Source of the DNA: Elephas maximus indicus
Lineage: Eukaryota > Chordata > Mammalia > Proboscidea > Elephantidae
Reading direction: 5' to 3'
Assembly: GCF_024166365.1 (NCBI RefSeq)
Contig: NC_064824.1
Coordinates: 45,112,608 to 45,176,607 of the forward strand
Length of the DNA stretch: 64,000 bases
A program made the translations under genes and the position numbers. Below are positions 33,470 to 43,780 of this stretch, piece by piece. Position 1 is the stretch's first letter. Each line of letters begins with the position of its first letter. The notes under the pieces are model-generated. The model did no database searches. It was not told where the DNA came from and saw only the letters and a program-made list of their open reading frames with translations.

Positions 33470-34440
33470 TACAGATTCAAGAAATATTTAGCAACATAAG
33501 GACAAATATTGTATGATCCCATTTTTATAAGAAGATTGGAATAGATATATATACAGAAACCAATGTTAATTGGTAATTACCAAGGATGAGGGCAAGGTCA
33601 CTCTCTAAATCATAAGATACTTGTTATTTCTGGGGGTGGGAAAAGTACCACTGACCGTGGGTTTAATGAGCACAGCTTGACCAAAGTCAGTGATGCCACT
33701 AAAAAGCCACTGTTTGTGCTAAAGAGTATGACATATATAATTGCGCAACAATACCAACAATAACCAGAAAACAAGTATATGGTCACATTTATATGTGTAT
33801 AGGCATGTATGTGTGTGGGTAGGTATAGGTGTGTACATATGTGTGTACAGATAGAAGTATCTATACGTATATGTACAGATAGGTATGTGTATGCATATAT
33901 ATTCATAGAGGACACAGTTGCAGATGCTTAGACATAACCAAACACCTTGTGAGATTGGCATTCTCAGTTTGAAGGCCTAGGACTTTAGTCTCATTGGACA
34001 ACTCAGTCAATTGGCATAATATAGTTCACAAAGTTCATGTTCTACTCCTAGTGGGATGAGTAACATCTGGGTTCTAAAAGCTTGCGAGCAACCGTCTAAG
34101 ATGCCTCTACTTGGTCTCTATTTGTCAGGAGCAAAAGATAAAGAAGGAAACCAAAATCTCAGAGAAGAAACTAGTCTCCAGGGCTAATAGCCTACATGAG
34201 CAATGGCCTTGTCTATCCTGAGGTCAGAAGAACTAGATGATGCCTGGCTACCACTACCAGCCTTTATGATCAGTGCCACGATATGATGAGATTATGTGAT
34301 AGAATAGGAGTAAATGCAGAACAGAACTCAAATTCATAAAAAGTCCAGACTTACTGGAACAGTTGAGACCAAAGAACTTACTGAGTTTGTCGCCCTGAGA
34401 TACCATAAACCTTGAACCAAAACTATCCCCTGAAGTCACC
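33470..34440 (+). mobile_element. L1 3' region, sense, including 3' UTR
   Basis: Begins in the ORF2-terminal/3' UTR area (GACAAATATTGTATGATCCC), crosses a TATG-rich stretch, then matches the reverse complement of the antisense L1 3' UTRs at 39.4, 41.9 and 50.5 kb: AAAGTTCATGTTCTACTCCT, CTTGCGAGCAACCGTCTAAG, AGAAGAACTAGATGATGCCT and GTCCAGACTTACTGGAACAG. One of the few sense-oriented L1s here. Confidence 0.8.
33775..33905 (+). repeat. (TATG)/(TGTA)-rich low-complexity tract
   Basis: Imperfect TATGTGTG/TATACGTA units. The apparent opposite-strand ORF rich in Tyr, Ile, Cys, Thr and His is an artefact of this repeat. Confidence 0.9.
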
Positions 34441-34454
34441 TATTAGCCATTAGC

Positions 34455-34512
34455 TATTGTTAAAGCCACCCACTTTTGGTATTTCTGTTATGGCAGCACT
34501 AGATGACTAAGA
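34455..34512 (+). repeat. MaLR-type LTR 3' scrap
   Basis: AAAGCCACCCACTTTTGGTA, TTTCTGTTATGGCAGCACTA and GATGACTAAGAG resemble the end of MLT1-type LTRs. Confidence 0.5.
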
Positions 34513-34980
34513 GAGAGTTTGAGGAAGGTTAGGGTGTGTATGATGAGATTCTGGAGCAATTGCCCTGCTGTGTGATTTAGAGAGAAAACGAAGAATTGTC
34601 CTTCATAAATGCTTCATCTTGAGAGTATAGTAAAGATAGCATTTTTTACTTTTCAGTGCTTTTTGGATGTAGGTTATTCATTTGTTTTTATCTGAACACA
34701 TCTTAATGAATCTGACCAAAAAGCAGCTTGGCTTTTATATGGGTTACTTACAATTTCTATAGTAGTGCTCCACCAACCTGTGTATAGTATTGAAAAAAGC
34801 AGACATTTGAATTTATTCATAAGAGTTTGATAGCTTGATGAAATAGAAAGGGTTGATAGTGTTGGCAAGTGATGTTCAAGGTAATGGAGGTATCCACGAG
34901 CTTAAAGTGCAGCTGTAATGTCAGTCAAGGAATGAGGGAACAGAGTTAGGAGTTTAAGATAAATATGGAATATATGAAAT
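34513..34980. other. No recognised feature
   Basis: Nothing assignable. Confidence 0.5.
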
Positions 34981-34981
34981 T

Positions 34982-35160
34982 TTAACATCTCATCGTATCT
35001 TCAAAATAATTTTCAGATGAAGAAATTATTTTACTGAGAAAGGTTAGATACATTGTCCAAGGTCACATAACTAGTAAATATAATAGCTGATATTCAAACT
35101 TGGTCTGTCTGGCTTTAAAGCCCATACTCTTTCTAATAAGCTTTTGAACTACCTAGAAAA
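34982..35160 (-). repeat. MIR relic
   Basis: Antisense MIR: TTTTCAGATGAAGAAATTAT, ATTGTCCAAGGTCACATAAC and TTCAAACTTGGTCTGTCTGG. Confidence 0.85.
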
Positions 35161-35742
35161 ATAATAACAATTTCGGAAGTGCAAGAGCATTATCAGTAAT
35201 AATTGCTAGGCATTGTACCAATCAGTGTTCTTAGTTGTAAGCAATAGAAGCCAGCTCTGTCTAATTAAAGGAGAAGTGGAATTTTTTGTAAACTTACCAT
35301 AGAGCTTACAGAATCTGTAGGGCAGCTGGAGAAATCAGGCATAAGAAACTAGTAGAAACCAAGAAAGGTGAAGTCTAGCTAATATCCTATCCTAGGAAAG
35401 TTCTGCTTCGGAAGCTACAGATGGTGTAGTTTCCACTGAACACTCATTATCCGGTCTCTGGATTTTGCTACCCTTGGACACTCACTGCAGTTTGGTAACT
35501 GAATTTGGTTACAGCTTCAATGAATAATCTTTCCTGGTTTTCTACATCTTTGTGTCTCTGTGTCACTCTTGCAGAATTCAAATTCCTGGATGGGAGCATT
35601 AGTTTGGCTGAACCTAGGTCACATGACTGCTCATTAACAGCCAAGGATCTAGGAAAAGGACTATTCCAGATTTCAATTTGTTTTGAGATTCCCCAAAATA
35701 AGGAGGGTGTTCAGATACTGGACAGCCCTTAACGATGTCATT
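35161..35742. other. Unassigned; possible old repeat
   Basis: 35220-35340 (AGTTGTAAGCAATAGAAGCC; GAGCTTACAGAATCTGTAG) resembles a mammal-wide element I cannot name. No gene evidence for the 75-codon frame at 35505. Confidence 0.35.
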
Positions 35743-35748
35743 TACACA

Positions 35749-35784
<36 letters not shown>
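35743..35784 (+). repeat. (CA)n microsatellite
   Basis: About 20 CA dinucleotides with one T interruption. Confidence 0.98.
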
Positions 35785-35786
<2 letters not shown>

Positions 35787-35879
35787 TGAATATTTGATAT
35801 TACTTCACAATGCCAGAGATTTTTTGTTTAATTTGATAACAGCATGTTCCTAGAATTTTCTTTTTAAATTTATACTTTG

Positions 35880-36330
35880 CTACCAAAAACAACGTTCATG
35901 TTAAAACAGTTTAAAAAAAATACATACACACAGGTAAAGGAAGAAAAACTTCGTTAATCCTAGTTCCTAATGCTGAAGACAGGAACAGCTTGGTGTATAT
36001 TATTCCAGGATTTGCTCAATGTTTAGAAATAAACTTTTTAACCAAAATGGGATGATACTACACATTATCTTATGACCATCTTTTTTAAACTTTATAATTT
36101 ATCCCAAACATATTTGTGTGATAATTTTAGAACTGATCGTTGTTCTGCTATATGGATACATTGTAATGGTTCCAGTGAATTACATACCATTGAACAGTTA
36201 GACTGTTTACAGTTCACATCATAAACAGTGCTTTGGTAAAAATATTTTTCATCCATTTTTAACATTTTGGATTACTTGAGGAAGATAAATTGCTACATAT
36301 TTACCTATTTAGTCAAAAGGTATCAAATTT
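35880..36330 (-). repeat. Ancient L1-like 3' relic
   Basis: ATTCCAGGATTTGCTCAATG, CTGCTATATGGATACATTGT, ACATACCATTGAACAGTTAG and ATCATAAACAGTGCTTTGG echo the antisense L1-type 3' text seen more clearly at 59130-59670. Confidence 0.45.
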
Positions 36331-36486
36331 GAAAGGTTTTTAGTTATCTTCAAATTATCCTTTAGAAAAATTATATTAATATAGGCATATAAATATGTAA
36401 AAGTACAGATTTCCCAAAATTTCAAAATGGGAATTTCAGACATTTTGTCTTTTCTAATCTGATAGGCGAAAAATAGGATTTCATTT

Positions 36487-36586
36487 CTTTTTTTCCTTAT
36501 TGTGCTTTAAGTGAAAGTTTACAGTTCAAGTCAGTTTCTCATACAAAAACTTATACACGCATTATTATGTGACCCTAGTTGCTCAG
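36487..36586 (-). mobile_element. L1 3' terminus in a U6/L1 chimera
   Basis: Antisense L1 3' end: TTTTTTTCC (poly-A side), TTATTGTGCTTTAAGTGAAA, GTTTACAGTTCAAGTCAG and TCTCATACAAAAACTTATAC. About 100 bp of L1 is joined directly to U6 sequence at 36586/36587. Repeats ATTTCATTT at 36478-36486 and 36682-36690 flank the whole chimera. Confidence 0.92.
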
Positions 36587-36677
36587 AAATATGGAACACT
36601 TCACAAATTTGCATGTCATCCTTGCAATCTTCCCTGTATCATTCCGATTTTAGCATGGGTGCTGCTGAAGCAAGCAC
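36587..36677 (-). pseudogene. RNU6: U6 snRNA pseudogene fused to an L1 3' end
   Basis: U6 snRNA normally pairs with the 5' splice site and forms the catalytic core of the spliceosome. On the minus strand from 36677 this copy reads GTGCTTGCTTCAGCAGCAC (the U6 5' stem-loop), then CTAAAATCGGAATGATACAG, GGAAGATT, and AAGGATGACATGCAAATTTG through to GTGTTCCATATTT. The 5' end is intact to the first base. About 14 bases are missing between GAAGATT and GCAAGGATGAC, in the area after the ACAGAGA box, and there are several substitutions. No proximal promoter (TATA or PSE) is expected to have moved with it. I infer a dead retrocopy made by L1 machinery switching from L1 RNA to U6 RNA, a structure known in primates and rodents. 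Confidence 0.95.
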
Positions 36678-36959
36678 TATAATTTCATTTTCTCAGATAT
36701 TTTTAATACCTGCTATCGGCTCGGCAGAGTCCTTATTTCTGGAGAGAGACAAGCTCCTTGCTCTCGTGTGTGAGGTGGGTAGGCTGGTGTGGGGAAGGAA
36801 AATGGGACTGGGAAAGAGAAAAAATAATTAAATAAGTTTGAAGAGAAAGGAGGAAATAGGGGAAGCAGGGAGAGTGATAAAAAGGATAATTCAGAGGATG
36901 GCTTAGAGTAGAGAAGAAAAGCAGTGTTCAGGTAAAGAGAAAAAGCTTCTCTCTTTTGA

Positions 36960-37830
36960 TTTTAATTCCCAAATCAGGCTGAAACAGTACAGGAAAGAGA
37001 AAATTATAAACCAGCCTTAGGTTGAAATTTTGATGCAGAAATCCTAAATAAAATATTGGTAAATTGGAGAGAGCAATGTTTGTGTGTGTATTTTTTTTAA
37101 ACATGGGCTCCTGACCATGTAGAGTTTAATCTCAGGAATTCAAGAATTGTATCTATCAGTGTAATCTACCACCTTAAACAAGTTAAAGGAGAAAAACCAT
37201 ACGATTATCTCAATAGATGCAGAAAAAGAATACAATAAAATTCAACAATCATTATGAGAAAAACTCTGAGCAAATTAGTAATAAAAGGAAAATTCCTTAA
37301 CCTGAGGAAAAAAAAAAGTATCTATTAAAAATAAAGCAAGCAAATTACCTTTTTTTAAAAAACCCACAAACTATGCCATATTAAAAAAAAAAAAAGGCAG
37401 GAATAAAGAAAAAGGCTGCCTGTTGTTATCCCAACTTTTCAACATTGTGTTGGAAGTTTTACCTAATGCAGTAAGAAAAGATGAAAGAAAGGAAATACAC
37501 CAACTGACTAGCATGAGAGAACTGTCATTATTTGCAGATGTTACGCTAGTCTACGTAGAATTAATATAAGGTACCAGGAAGTTTGCTGGATAAAAAATCT
37601 ACTTGTAAAATCAGTACTTTCCCTAGCTATAAATAATCAATAAAAAAAAAAAGATCAATAATAATAACAGGATTTCATAAGAAATTCATATGAAGAAAAC
37701 TATAAAACTCTGCTTAAAGTTTTAGAGACATCAAGAACACATTAACAGATATTTGTTGGTTAAGTCTAAATGCAATAAAGATGCAAATTCTCCCCATATT
37801 AGTCTATGAATATAATCCTAGTTTTTTGGA
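36960..37830 (+). mobile_element. Old L1 ORF2 relic, sense
   Basis: A-rich sense L1: CAATAGATGCAGAAAAAGAA (the D-A-E-K reverse-transcriptase area), AAATTCAACAATCATTATGA, TCCCAACTTTTCAACATTGT (S-Q-L-F-N-I-V), AGAACTGTCATTATTTGCAG and ATGCAAATTCTCCCCATATT. Heavily frameshifted. Confidence 0.85.
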
Positions 37831-37864
37831 GGTTTTTTGGGGGGGGGGTGGTTTTTTGTAAAGT

Positions 37865-38340
37865 GAATAGATTTATTGAGCAGATATTTGTTTAGTGACT
37901 TCTATGTGTCAAGGAGCCTTGGTGGCACAAACAGTTAAGCGCTCAACTGCTAACCGAAAGGTTGGCAGTTCAAACCCACCCAGCCACTCTGCAGGAGAAA
38001 GACCTGGCAATGTGCTTCCATAAAGATTGCAGCCAAGAAAACCCTATGGGGCAGTTCCACTCTGTCATATAGAGTCACTATGAGTTGGAATAGACTCGAT
38101 GTCACCCAACAACAACAACATGTCAAACTCTGTGGAGGCTATGGGAATACAGCAAAGAACAGAACAGGGAACTGTCTGTCTTCATGGAGCTGGCATACTA
38201 ATGATTCCAGGCTTCGTCAGGAACTATTCAAGTTCTTCTGTTTCTTAGAATTTTGTGAGGCACAGTAGACGTGAAGGAGATAATCAAACTAATACAGATT
38301 TGGGAAGGGGAAGGAGGACTGTGAAGAGAGGAAGTAGTAA
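37865..38340 (+). repeat. Ancient mammal-wide repeat split by an AfroSINE
   Basis: ATTTATTGAGCAGATATTTG and GTGACTTCTATGTGTCAA before the SINE; CTATGGGAATACAGCAAAGA and CTTCATGGAGCTGGCATAC after it. Confidence 0.6.
37911..38120 (+). mobile_element. AfroSINE, long form, RTE-type tail
   Basis: Complete: AAGGAGCCTTGGTGGCACAA, CGAAAGGTTGGCAGTTCAAA, AAGACCTGGCAATGTGCTTC, CACTATGAGTTGGAATAGAC and GATGTCACCCAACAACAACA. The tail nearly copies the RTE 3' end. Confidence 0.95.
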
Positions 38341-38440
38341 TTCAAACTTGGCCATCTATCCATTTTAAAATTTATAAAATTTTTAATAACTGAAACACCA
38401 TAATGCTGAGAACAGAATAAATTAAAAAATTAAAAAAAAA

Positions 38441-38597
38441 GAGACCTGGTGGCACGGTAGTTAAGAGTTTGCCTGCTAACCAGAAGGTCAGCAGTTTGAA
38501 CCCACCAACTATTCATTGGAAGTCCTATGGGGGCAGTTCTGCTCTGTCCTATAGGGTTGCTATGAGTCCAAATTGACTTGATGGCAGCTGATTTTTA
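38441..38597 (+). mobile_element. AfroSINE, short form
   Basis: GAGACCTGGTGGCACGGTAG, CAGAAGGTCAGCAGTTTGAA, TTGCTATGAGTCCAAATTG and GATGGCAGCTGATTTTT. It follows an A-rich stretch and immediately precedes another SINE. Confidence 0.92.
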
Positions 38598-38962
38598 TGG
38601 CACAGATGGTTAAGCCCTCAACTACTAGCTGAAATGTTGGTGGTTCAAATATACCTGGAAAGATAGGCCTGGTGATCTGCTTCCAGAAGGTCACCAAAAA
38701 CCAAACCCACTGTCATCGATTGTGACTCATAGCGACCCTATAGGACAGAGTAGAATTGCCCCGTAGAGTTTCCAAGGAGCACCTGGCGGATTCGAAGTGC
38801 CGACCTTTTGGTTAGCAGCCATAGCACTTATTAACCACTATGCCACCAGGGTTTCCTTCCAGAAGGTAACAGTCTTGAAAACCCTGTGGAATACAGTTCA
38901 ACTCTGACACACATGAGGTTGCCATGAGGTGGAATCAACTGGACAGCAACTAGCAACAACAG
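38598..38962 (+). mobile_element. AfroSINE, long form, RTE-type tail, split by another SINE
   Basis: Left part: GGCACAGATGGTTAAGCCC and AGGCCTGGTGATCTGCTTCC. Right part resumes at 38871: AGTCTTGAAAACCCTGTGG, GTTGCCATGAGGTGGAATC and GACAGCAACTAGCAACAAC. The interruption is at 38695-38856. Confidence 0.92.
38695..38856 (-). mobile_element. AfroSINE, short form, nested in a SINE, 14-bp target duplication
   Basis: Antisense: AACCCACTGTCATCGATTG, ACAGAGTAGAATTGCCCCG, ACCTTTTGGTTAGCAGCCAT and ATGCCACCAGGGTTTCC. TTCCAGAAGGT(C/A)AC at 38681-38694 and 38857-38870 is the duplicated target inside the older SINE, so the short-form insertion is the younger event. Confidence 0.96.
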
Positions 38963-38999
38963 CATGCAAAAATTTACAAAATGATACAGATGGTATTTC

Positions 39000-39367
39000 A
39001 GATTAATGGGAAAAGGATTGATTGTTCAATAAATAGTTGTGACAATTGGAATAAAATTAGTACCATAATCTCACAATTTATACCAAAATACAGATCAGAT
39101 GGGTTGAAAGTGTTTTAATTTTTCTGATTTTGTATTTATTATGAAAATTTTAAACATACTAAAAAGTACAGAAATAAGTAACTTTCAGTTAAATCAGATG
39201 ATATTAGAATCTGATTTCTCTTCCACTTTTCACTTTTCTTCTAAAGAAATAATATATTACTGACGAAGCTAAAGTGCACGTCCCTACCTTCTCCTACTCC
39301 TGATCCTCAGAGGTAACCACTATTCCGAAATTAATGTGTATGTATGTGTAAATGTGTTTATATATAT
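39000..39367. other. No recognised feature
   Basis: AT-rich, with possible old L1-like scraps. Nothing firm. Confidence 0.45.
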
Positions 39368-39935
39368 TTTAGATGAAGGTTTACAGAGCAAATTCGTTTC
39401 TGATTAAACAATTAATACACATATTTTTTCTGACTTTGGTTGCCAACCCCGCGACTTGTCAACACTCTCCCTTTCTCAACCTTGGGTTCCCTATTACAAG
39501 CTTTCCCATCCCCTTCTGCATTCTAGTTCTTGCCCCTGGGCTAGTGTGCCCATTTAGTCTCATTTTGTTTCATGGATCTATCAAATCTTTGGCTGAAGAG
39601 TGAACCTCAGAAGTGACTCAGTGCTGAGTTAAAGGGGTGTCTGGGGCCATACTCTTGGGGTTTCTTCAGTCTCCGTCAGACCAGTAAGTCTGGTCTTTTG
39701 TGAGTTACAATTTTTTCTACATTTATCTCCAGCTCTGTCCAGGACCCTGTATCATGCTCCCTGTCTGAGCAGTTGGTGGTGGTAGCTGAGCACCATCTAG
39801 TTGTTCTGGACTAAGTCTGGTGGAGGCTGTGCTACTTGTAGTCCATTAGTCCTTTAGACGAGCCTTTCCCTTGTGTCTTTGTTTTCTTCATTCTCCCTTG
39901 CTCCAGACAGGGTAGGACCAGTGGAGTATCTTAGA
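39368..39935 (-). mobile_element. L1 3' UTR, 5'-truncated
   Basis: Antisense L1 3' UTR: TTTTAGATGAAGGTTTACAG, TTCTGACTTTGGTTGCCAAC, TGTGCCCATTTAGTCTCATT, GTCAGACCAGTAAGTCTGGT and GGAGTATCTTAGATGG. Same 3' UTR class as 41430 and 50264, distinct from 19004 and 52943. Confidence 0.9.
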
Positions 39936-40118
39936 TGGTGAATGTGTTTACACTTTTACTAAACATATGTATATTGATAAACAACATATAGTGTTCTTTG
40001 ATTTTTTTCCTTTTTTATATATAGTATTTGAGTTCAGCTTTTCATGTTCAGATGTTTAATCTACCTAGAATTTATTTTGTGTATGGTCTGAGGTAGGAAT
40101 CTAATTTTATTTTTCCAT

Positions 40119-40170
40119 GTTGTTATTGGGTGCTATTGGGTGCTCTTGAGTTGATTCCAACTCGTAGCGG
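40119..40170 (-). mobile_element. SINE/RTE 3' tail fragment
   Basis: TGTTGTTATTGGGTGCTATT, a duplicated GGGTGCT(AT/CT)T unit and GAGTTGATTCCAACTCGTAG. Only the 3' tail is present. Confidence 0.6.
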
Positions 40171-40889
40171 CAGCCGCATCTGACTGAATATATGGATAAC
40201 CTATTGTACAGGAGAGACCTTTTTTTTCCCCACTGATTTAAGTAGTATATCTTCTGTAACATTTATTCCCAAGTACTTATACTTTTTTGTTGCTATTGTG
40301 AACCATTTCTCTCTTTTATTCCCCTGCTACATTTTCTATTATATTTCTCTTTATAAGAGACGCTACTTTTATTGAAATTTGTTTTTTAACAGGATACTTT
40401 CCTGCACTATCTTCTCTGTTTAGTTGGTACACTTGAAGTTTTTTTATGTAGATCATTTTAGCATTAATTTTTTATCAGTATAAATATTCTTCTTTCCCAT
40501 TTAATGAGTTTTATCTTCAGGTTTTTTTTTTTCTGAAACCTTCTTTCTTTGGTTAATGATTATTCCACATCCTTTCTAATACTATGTCTCATATCATTTT
40601 TTTGTTTCTTTTGTCTGATTGCATTGGCTAGTTTTTACAGAATAATGTTAAATAAAAATTTACCACTATACAGTTTCTAATTAACTACGAATATTTTAAA
40701 TAGAAGTAGGTATTGCATTTTATCTAATAACTTTAGTCATTTATACTGAGAATCATATTGGTTTTGTTTTGGAACCATTAATAAAATGAAGTATTTCAAT
40801 AAATTTCCCAACACAAACATGTTGTATCCCCATATGAACTCTACTTGGTCATGTATCTGATTTGCTAATGTTTTACATCTAATCTCTGT

Positions 40890-40985
40890 ATGAGCTTAGA
40901 GATTTGTCTTTTTATTTACTGTTTTATCCTTAGTGCATACTACAGTGCCTGGCATAGAATAGACACTCGGTAAATATTTAAATAT
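40890..40985 (+). repeat. L2 3'-end relic
   Basis: TACTACAGTGCCTGGCATAG and AGACACTCGGTAAATATT. Confidence 0.65.
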
Positions 40986-41429
40986 TTTTTTGTATATAAG
41001 TCAAGGTATTTGGGTGTGTCTGTGAAGTTTTTGTGAAGTTTTTGTGACTTCACCTTGGTCAAGTTGTGCTTAAAAAAAAAAACCCTTGACCAAAAAATAA
41101 TTAAATATTTACTGAGTGAAAGAATAAGTGAAATTAATTTTCAGTTTTTGTTTTTGCCTTGTCATTGTTATGTTTTAGTAGCAAAGAACACTAGTTTCTT
41201 AAAATGGATTTAAAGACTTTCCTTCTTTCTCTAGTAGCATTGAAAGTATTGAAATACCATAGGGATTATCTGTTTTATTGGTCTTTTAAAAGAGTCAGTG
41301 TTTTGTTTTTTGTTTCATTAATTTGTTTTCATCTTTACTCATCTCTTTTTTGTGTTTTCTTTAGGTTTATATCATTGTTCTTTTCTGTCTCCTGAAATTT
41401 AATGCTTAGTTCATGTATTTCAAACTTTC

Positions 41430-43365
41430 TCTTTTTTTTTTAAACTGTGCTTTAGTTGAAACTTTACAGAGCAAATTAGTTTCTCACACAATTTATACAC
41501 AAATTGCTTTATATAACATTGGTTGCAATCCTCACAATGTGTCAACAGTCCCCTTCCATACCCCAATTCCCCATTTCCATCCATGCATTTTTCCTGTCCC
41601 TTCCTGCCTTCTCATCATTGTTTTCGGGCAGGTGCTGCCATTTTGTTCTCGTATACATGATTGAACTAAGAAACACATTCCTCAAGTGTGTTATTATTTG
41701 TTTTATACACCTGTCTAAACTGTGGCAGGAAACCATAGTGGTGTAGTGGTTAAGAGCTAAGGCTGCTAACCAAAACGTTGGCAATTCCAGTCCACCAGGC
41801 ACTTCTTGCAAACCCTATGGGGCAGTTGTACTCTGTGCTGTAGGGTCGCTATGAGTCAGAATCGACTCAACAGCAACAAGTTTTTGAGTTTGAAATGTTT
41901 GGCTGAAGGGTGACCTTCGGGAGTTTCTTAACTTTTGAGTTAAAAGAGTGCCCAGGGGCCATAGTCTTGGGGGATTCTTCCAGTCTCTGTCAGACCAGTA
42001 AGTCTGGTGGGGGGGGGAGTGTGCAGTGTGCGTGTGTGTGTGAATTTGAACTTTGTTTTACATTTTTCTCCCACTCTGTCTGGGACCCTCTATTGTGATC
42101 CTTGTCAGACCCATTGGTGGTGGTAGTCTGGCATCATCTAGTTCTTCTGGGCTCAGGCTAGTGGAGGCTGTGGTACTTGTGATCCATTTGCCCTTTGGAC
42201 TAACATTTTCCTTGTGTCATTGGTTTTCTTCACCTTCCTTTACTCTGGACAGGATGGAACCAGTAGAGGTATCTTAGATGGCCACTCACAAGCTTTTAAG
42301 ACCCCAGATGCCACTCACCAAAGTTGGATGTAGAACAGTTTCTTTATGAACTTTGTCTTGCCGGTTCACTAGATGACCCCCCGCCCCGCAACCATGGTCC
42401 CCACCCCTCACCCCCAGTAAGCCCTTCAAGGTGTTTGAATATGTCTATGAAGTTTCTGTGACTTTGCCTTGGTCACATTGTACTGACTTTCCCTATATTG
42501 CGCACTCTTTCCCTTATCAAAGTAAACACTTACCTGCTATCTTGTTAATGATTTCTTCTCCCCAACTCTCCCCTCACTAGTAACCATCAAAGATTGTTTC
42601 TTTCTGTGCGTAAACCTTTTCTTGAGTTTTTACAATGTGGTTTCACACACTATTTGTCCTTTTGTGATTGACTTATTTCACTCAGCATAATGCCCTACAG
42701 ATTCATCCATGTTGTGAGATATTTCATGGATTTATCATTATTCCTTATCGTTTGGTAGTATTCCATTGTGTGTCTGTATTGTAATTTTTTTATCTATTCA
42801 TCTATTGATGAGCACTTAGGTAGTTTCTATCCTTTTACTATTGTGAATAATGCTGCAGTGAACATGTGCGTGTGTCTATTCATCTGGTGGCTCTTATTTC
42901 TCTAGGATACATTCCTAAGAGTGGGGTTGCTGGATTGTATGGTATTTTTATTTCTATCTTTTTAAGGAGGCACTATATTGTTTTCCATAGTGGTTGGACC
43001 ATTTTACATTCCCAAGAGTTCCAGGCTCTCCACCACCTCTCCAACACTTGTTTTTTCTTTTTTTGGTAAGTGCCAGTAATGTCATGGTGAGATGGTATCT
43101 CCTTGTAGTTTTGATTTGTGTTTCTCTAATGGCTAATGATCACAAGCATTTCTTTCTGTGTCTGTTAACTGCTTAAATGTCTTCTTTAGTGAAGTGTCTG
43201 TTCATATCTTTGCCCGTTGTTTTGATTGGACTATTTGTCTTTTTATTGTCGAGGTGTTACAGTATCTTACAGATTTTAGAGATTAGGCCCTTGTCAGATA
43301 TGTTGTAGCCAAAAATTATTTCCTATTCTGTAGGTTCTCTTTTTTAAGACTCTTTTTTAATAAAT
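41430..43365 (-). mobile_element. L1 3' UTR plus ORF2 terminus, antisense
   Basis: Starts with a T-run and AACTGTGCTTTAGTTGAAAC (L1 3' end), passes CAGACCAGTAAGTCTGGTGG and CATCTAGTTCTTCTGGGCTC, then enters the ORF2 terminus (CTCAGCATAATGCCCTACAG; AGTGGGGTTGCTGGATTG; AGTGGTTGGACCATTTTAC). An AfroSINE splits it at 41727-41890. The same L1 text without the SINE exists at 39.4 and 50.4 kb. Confidence 0.92.
41727..41890 (+). mobile_element. AfroSINE, short form, nested in an L1
   Basis: AGGAAACCATAGTGGTGTAG, AACCAAAACGTTGGCAATTC, GTAGGGTCGCTATGAGTCAG and GACTCAACAGCAACAAG. Confidence 0.95.
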
Positions 43366-43780
43366 CAATTAAGCCTATAAGTTTTCTTCTGAGGTCAGTT
43401 GTTTCTAAATAGTGTGTAATTTTTAGTTCTGGTTCCTCTTTAATGCAGCAATTATTTAGGTTTTTTTGTTTGTTTAGTTCTAAGAGTATATAGTTTTAGC
43501 TATTGTGTTTTGGATTTATAGTTTTATATCTTGGTTCACATAATGTAGTCTGCATAATTTCTATTTATTTGAAATTTTTTTATGGCCTAGTATATAATCA
43601 TTTCTCATAAGCATATAAAAGTATGTATTCTCTATTAATGAAGCTTGGAGTTTCTTTCATGTATTTTTGAAAGCATAATTTGTTGCTTCATGAAAGCATT
43701 ATACTTAGTTTCCCACTATGGTTGTAGATATGTCCATTTATTAACAGTATGTATCTCTGTATAGACATACTGTCAGTCTT
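43360..43780 (-). mobile_element. Old L1M ORF2 relic (continuation)
   Basis: TTTAGTTCTGGTTCCTCTTT, TTGTGTTTTGGATTTATAG and ATGGCCTAGTATATAATCA are antisense ORF2 text continuing the element broken at 41425. Confidence 0.65.

Larger units (their letters stand above)
39960..41425 (-). mobile_element. Old L1M ORF2 relic, antisense, fragmented
   Basis: AATCTACCTAGAATTTATTT, ATTGCATTGGCTAGTTTTTA and CATATGAACTCTACTTGGTC are antisense ORF2 text. It is interrupted by a SINE/RTE tail (40119-40170) and an L2 scrap (40890-40985) and resumes on the far side of later insertions to about 44.9 kb. Confidence 0.7.

Noticed and set aside
33610..33961. Overlapping minus-strand open frames rich in Tyr, Ile, Cys, Thr and His
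   Set aside because: Translations of a TATG/TGTA simple repeat.
36587..36677. A functional U6 snRNA gene
   Set aside because: 14 bases of conserved core are missing, the end is fused to an L1, and the flanks are target repeats rather than a snRNA promoter.
36511..36831. 106-codon open frame
   Set aside because: It runs across the antisense L1 end and U6 pseudogene, which are non-coding.
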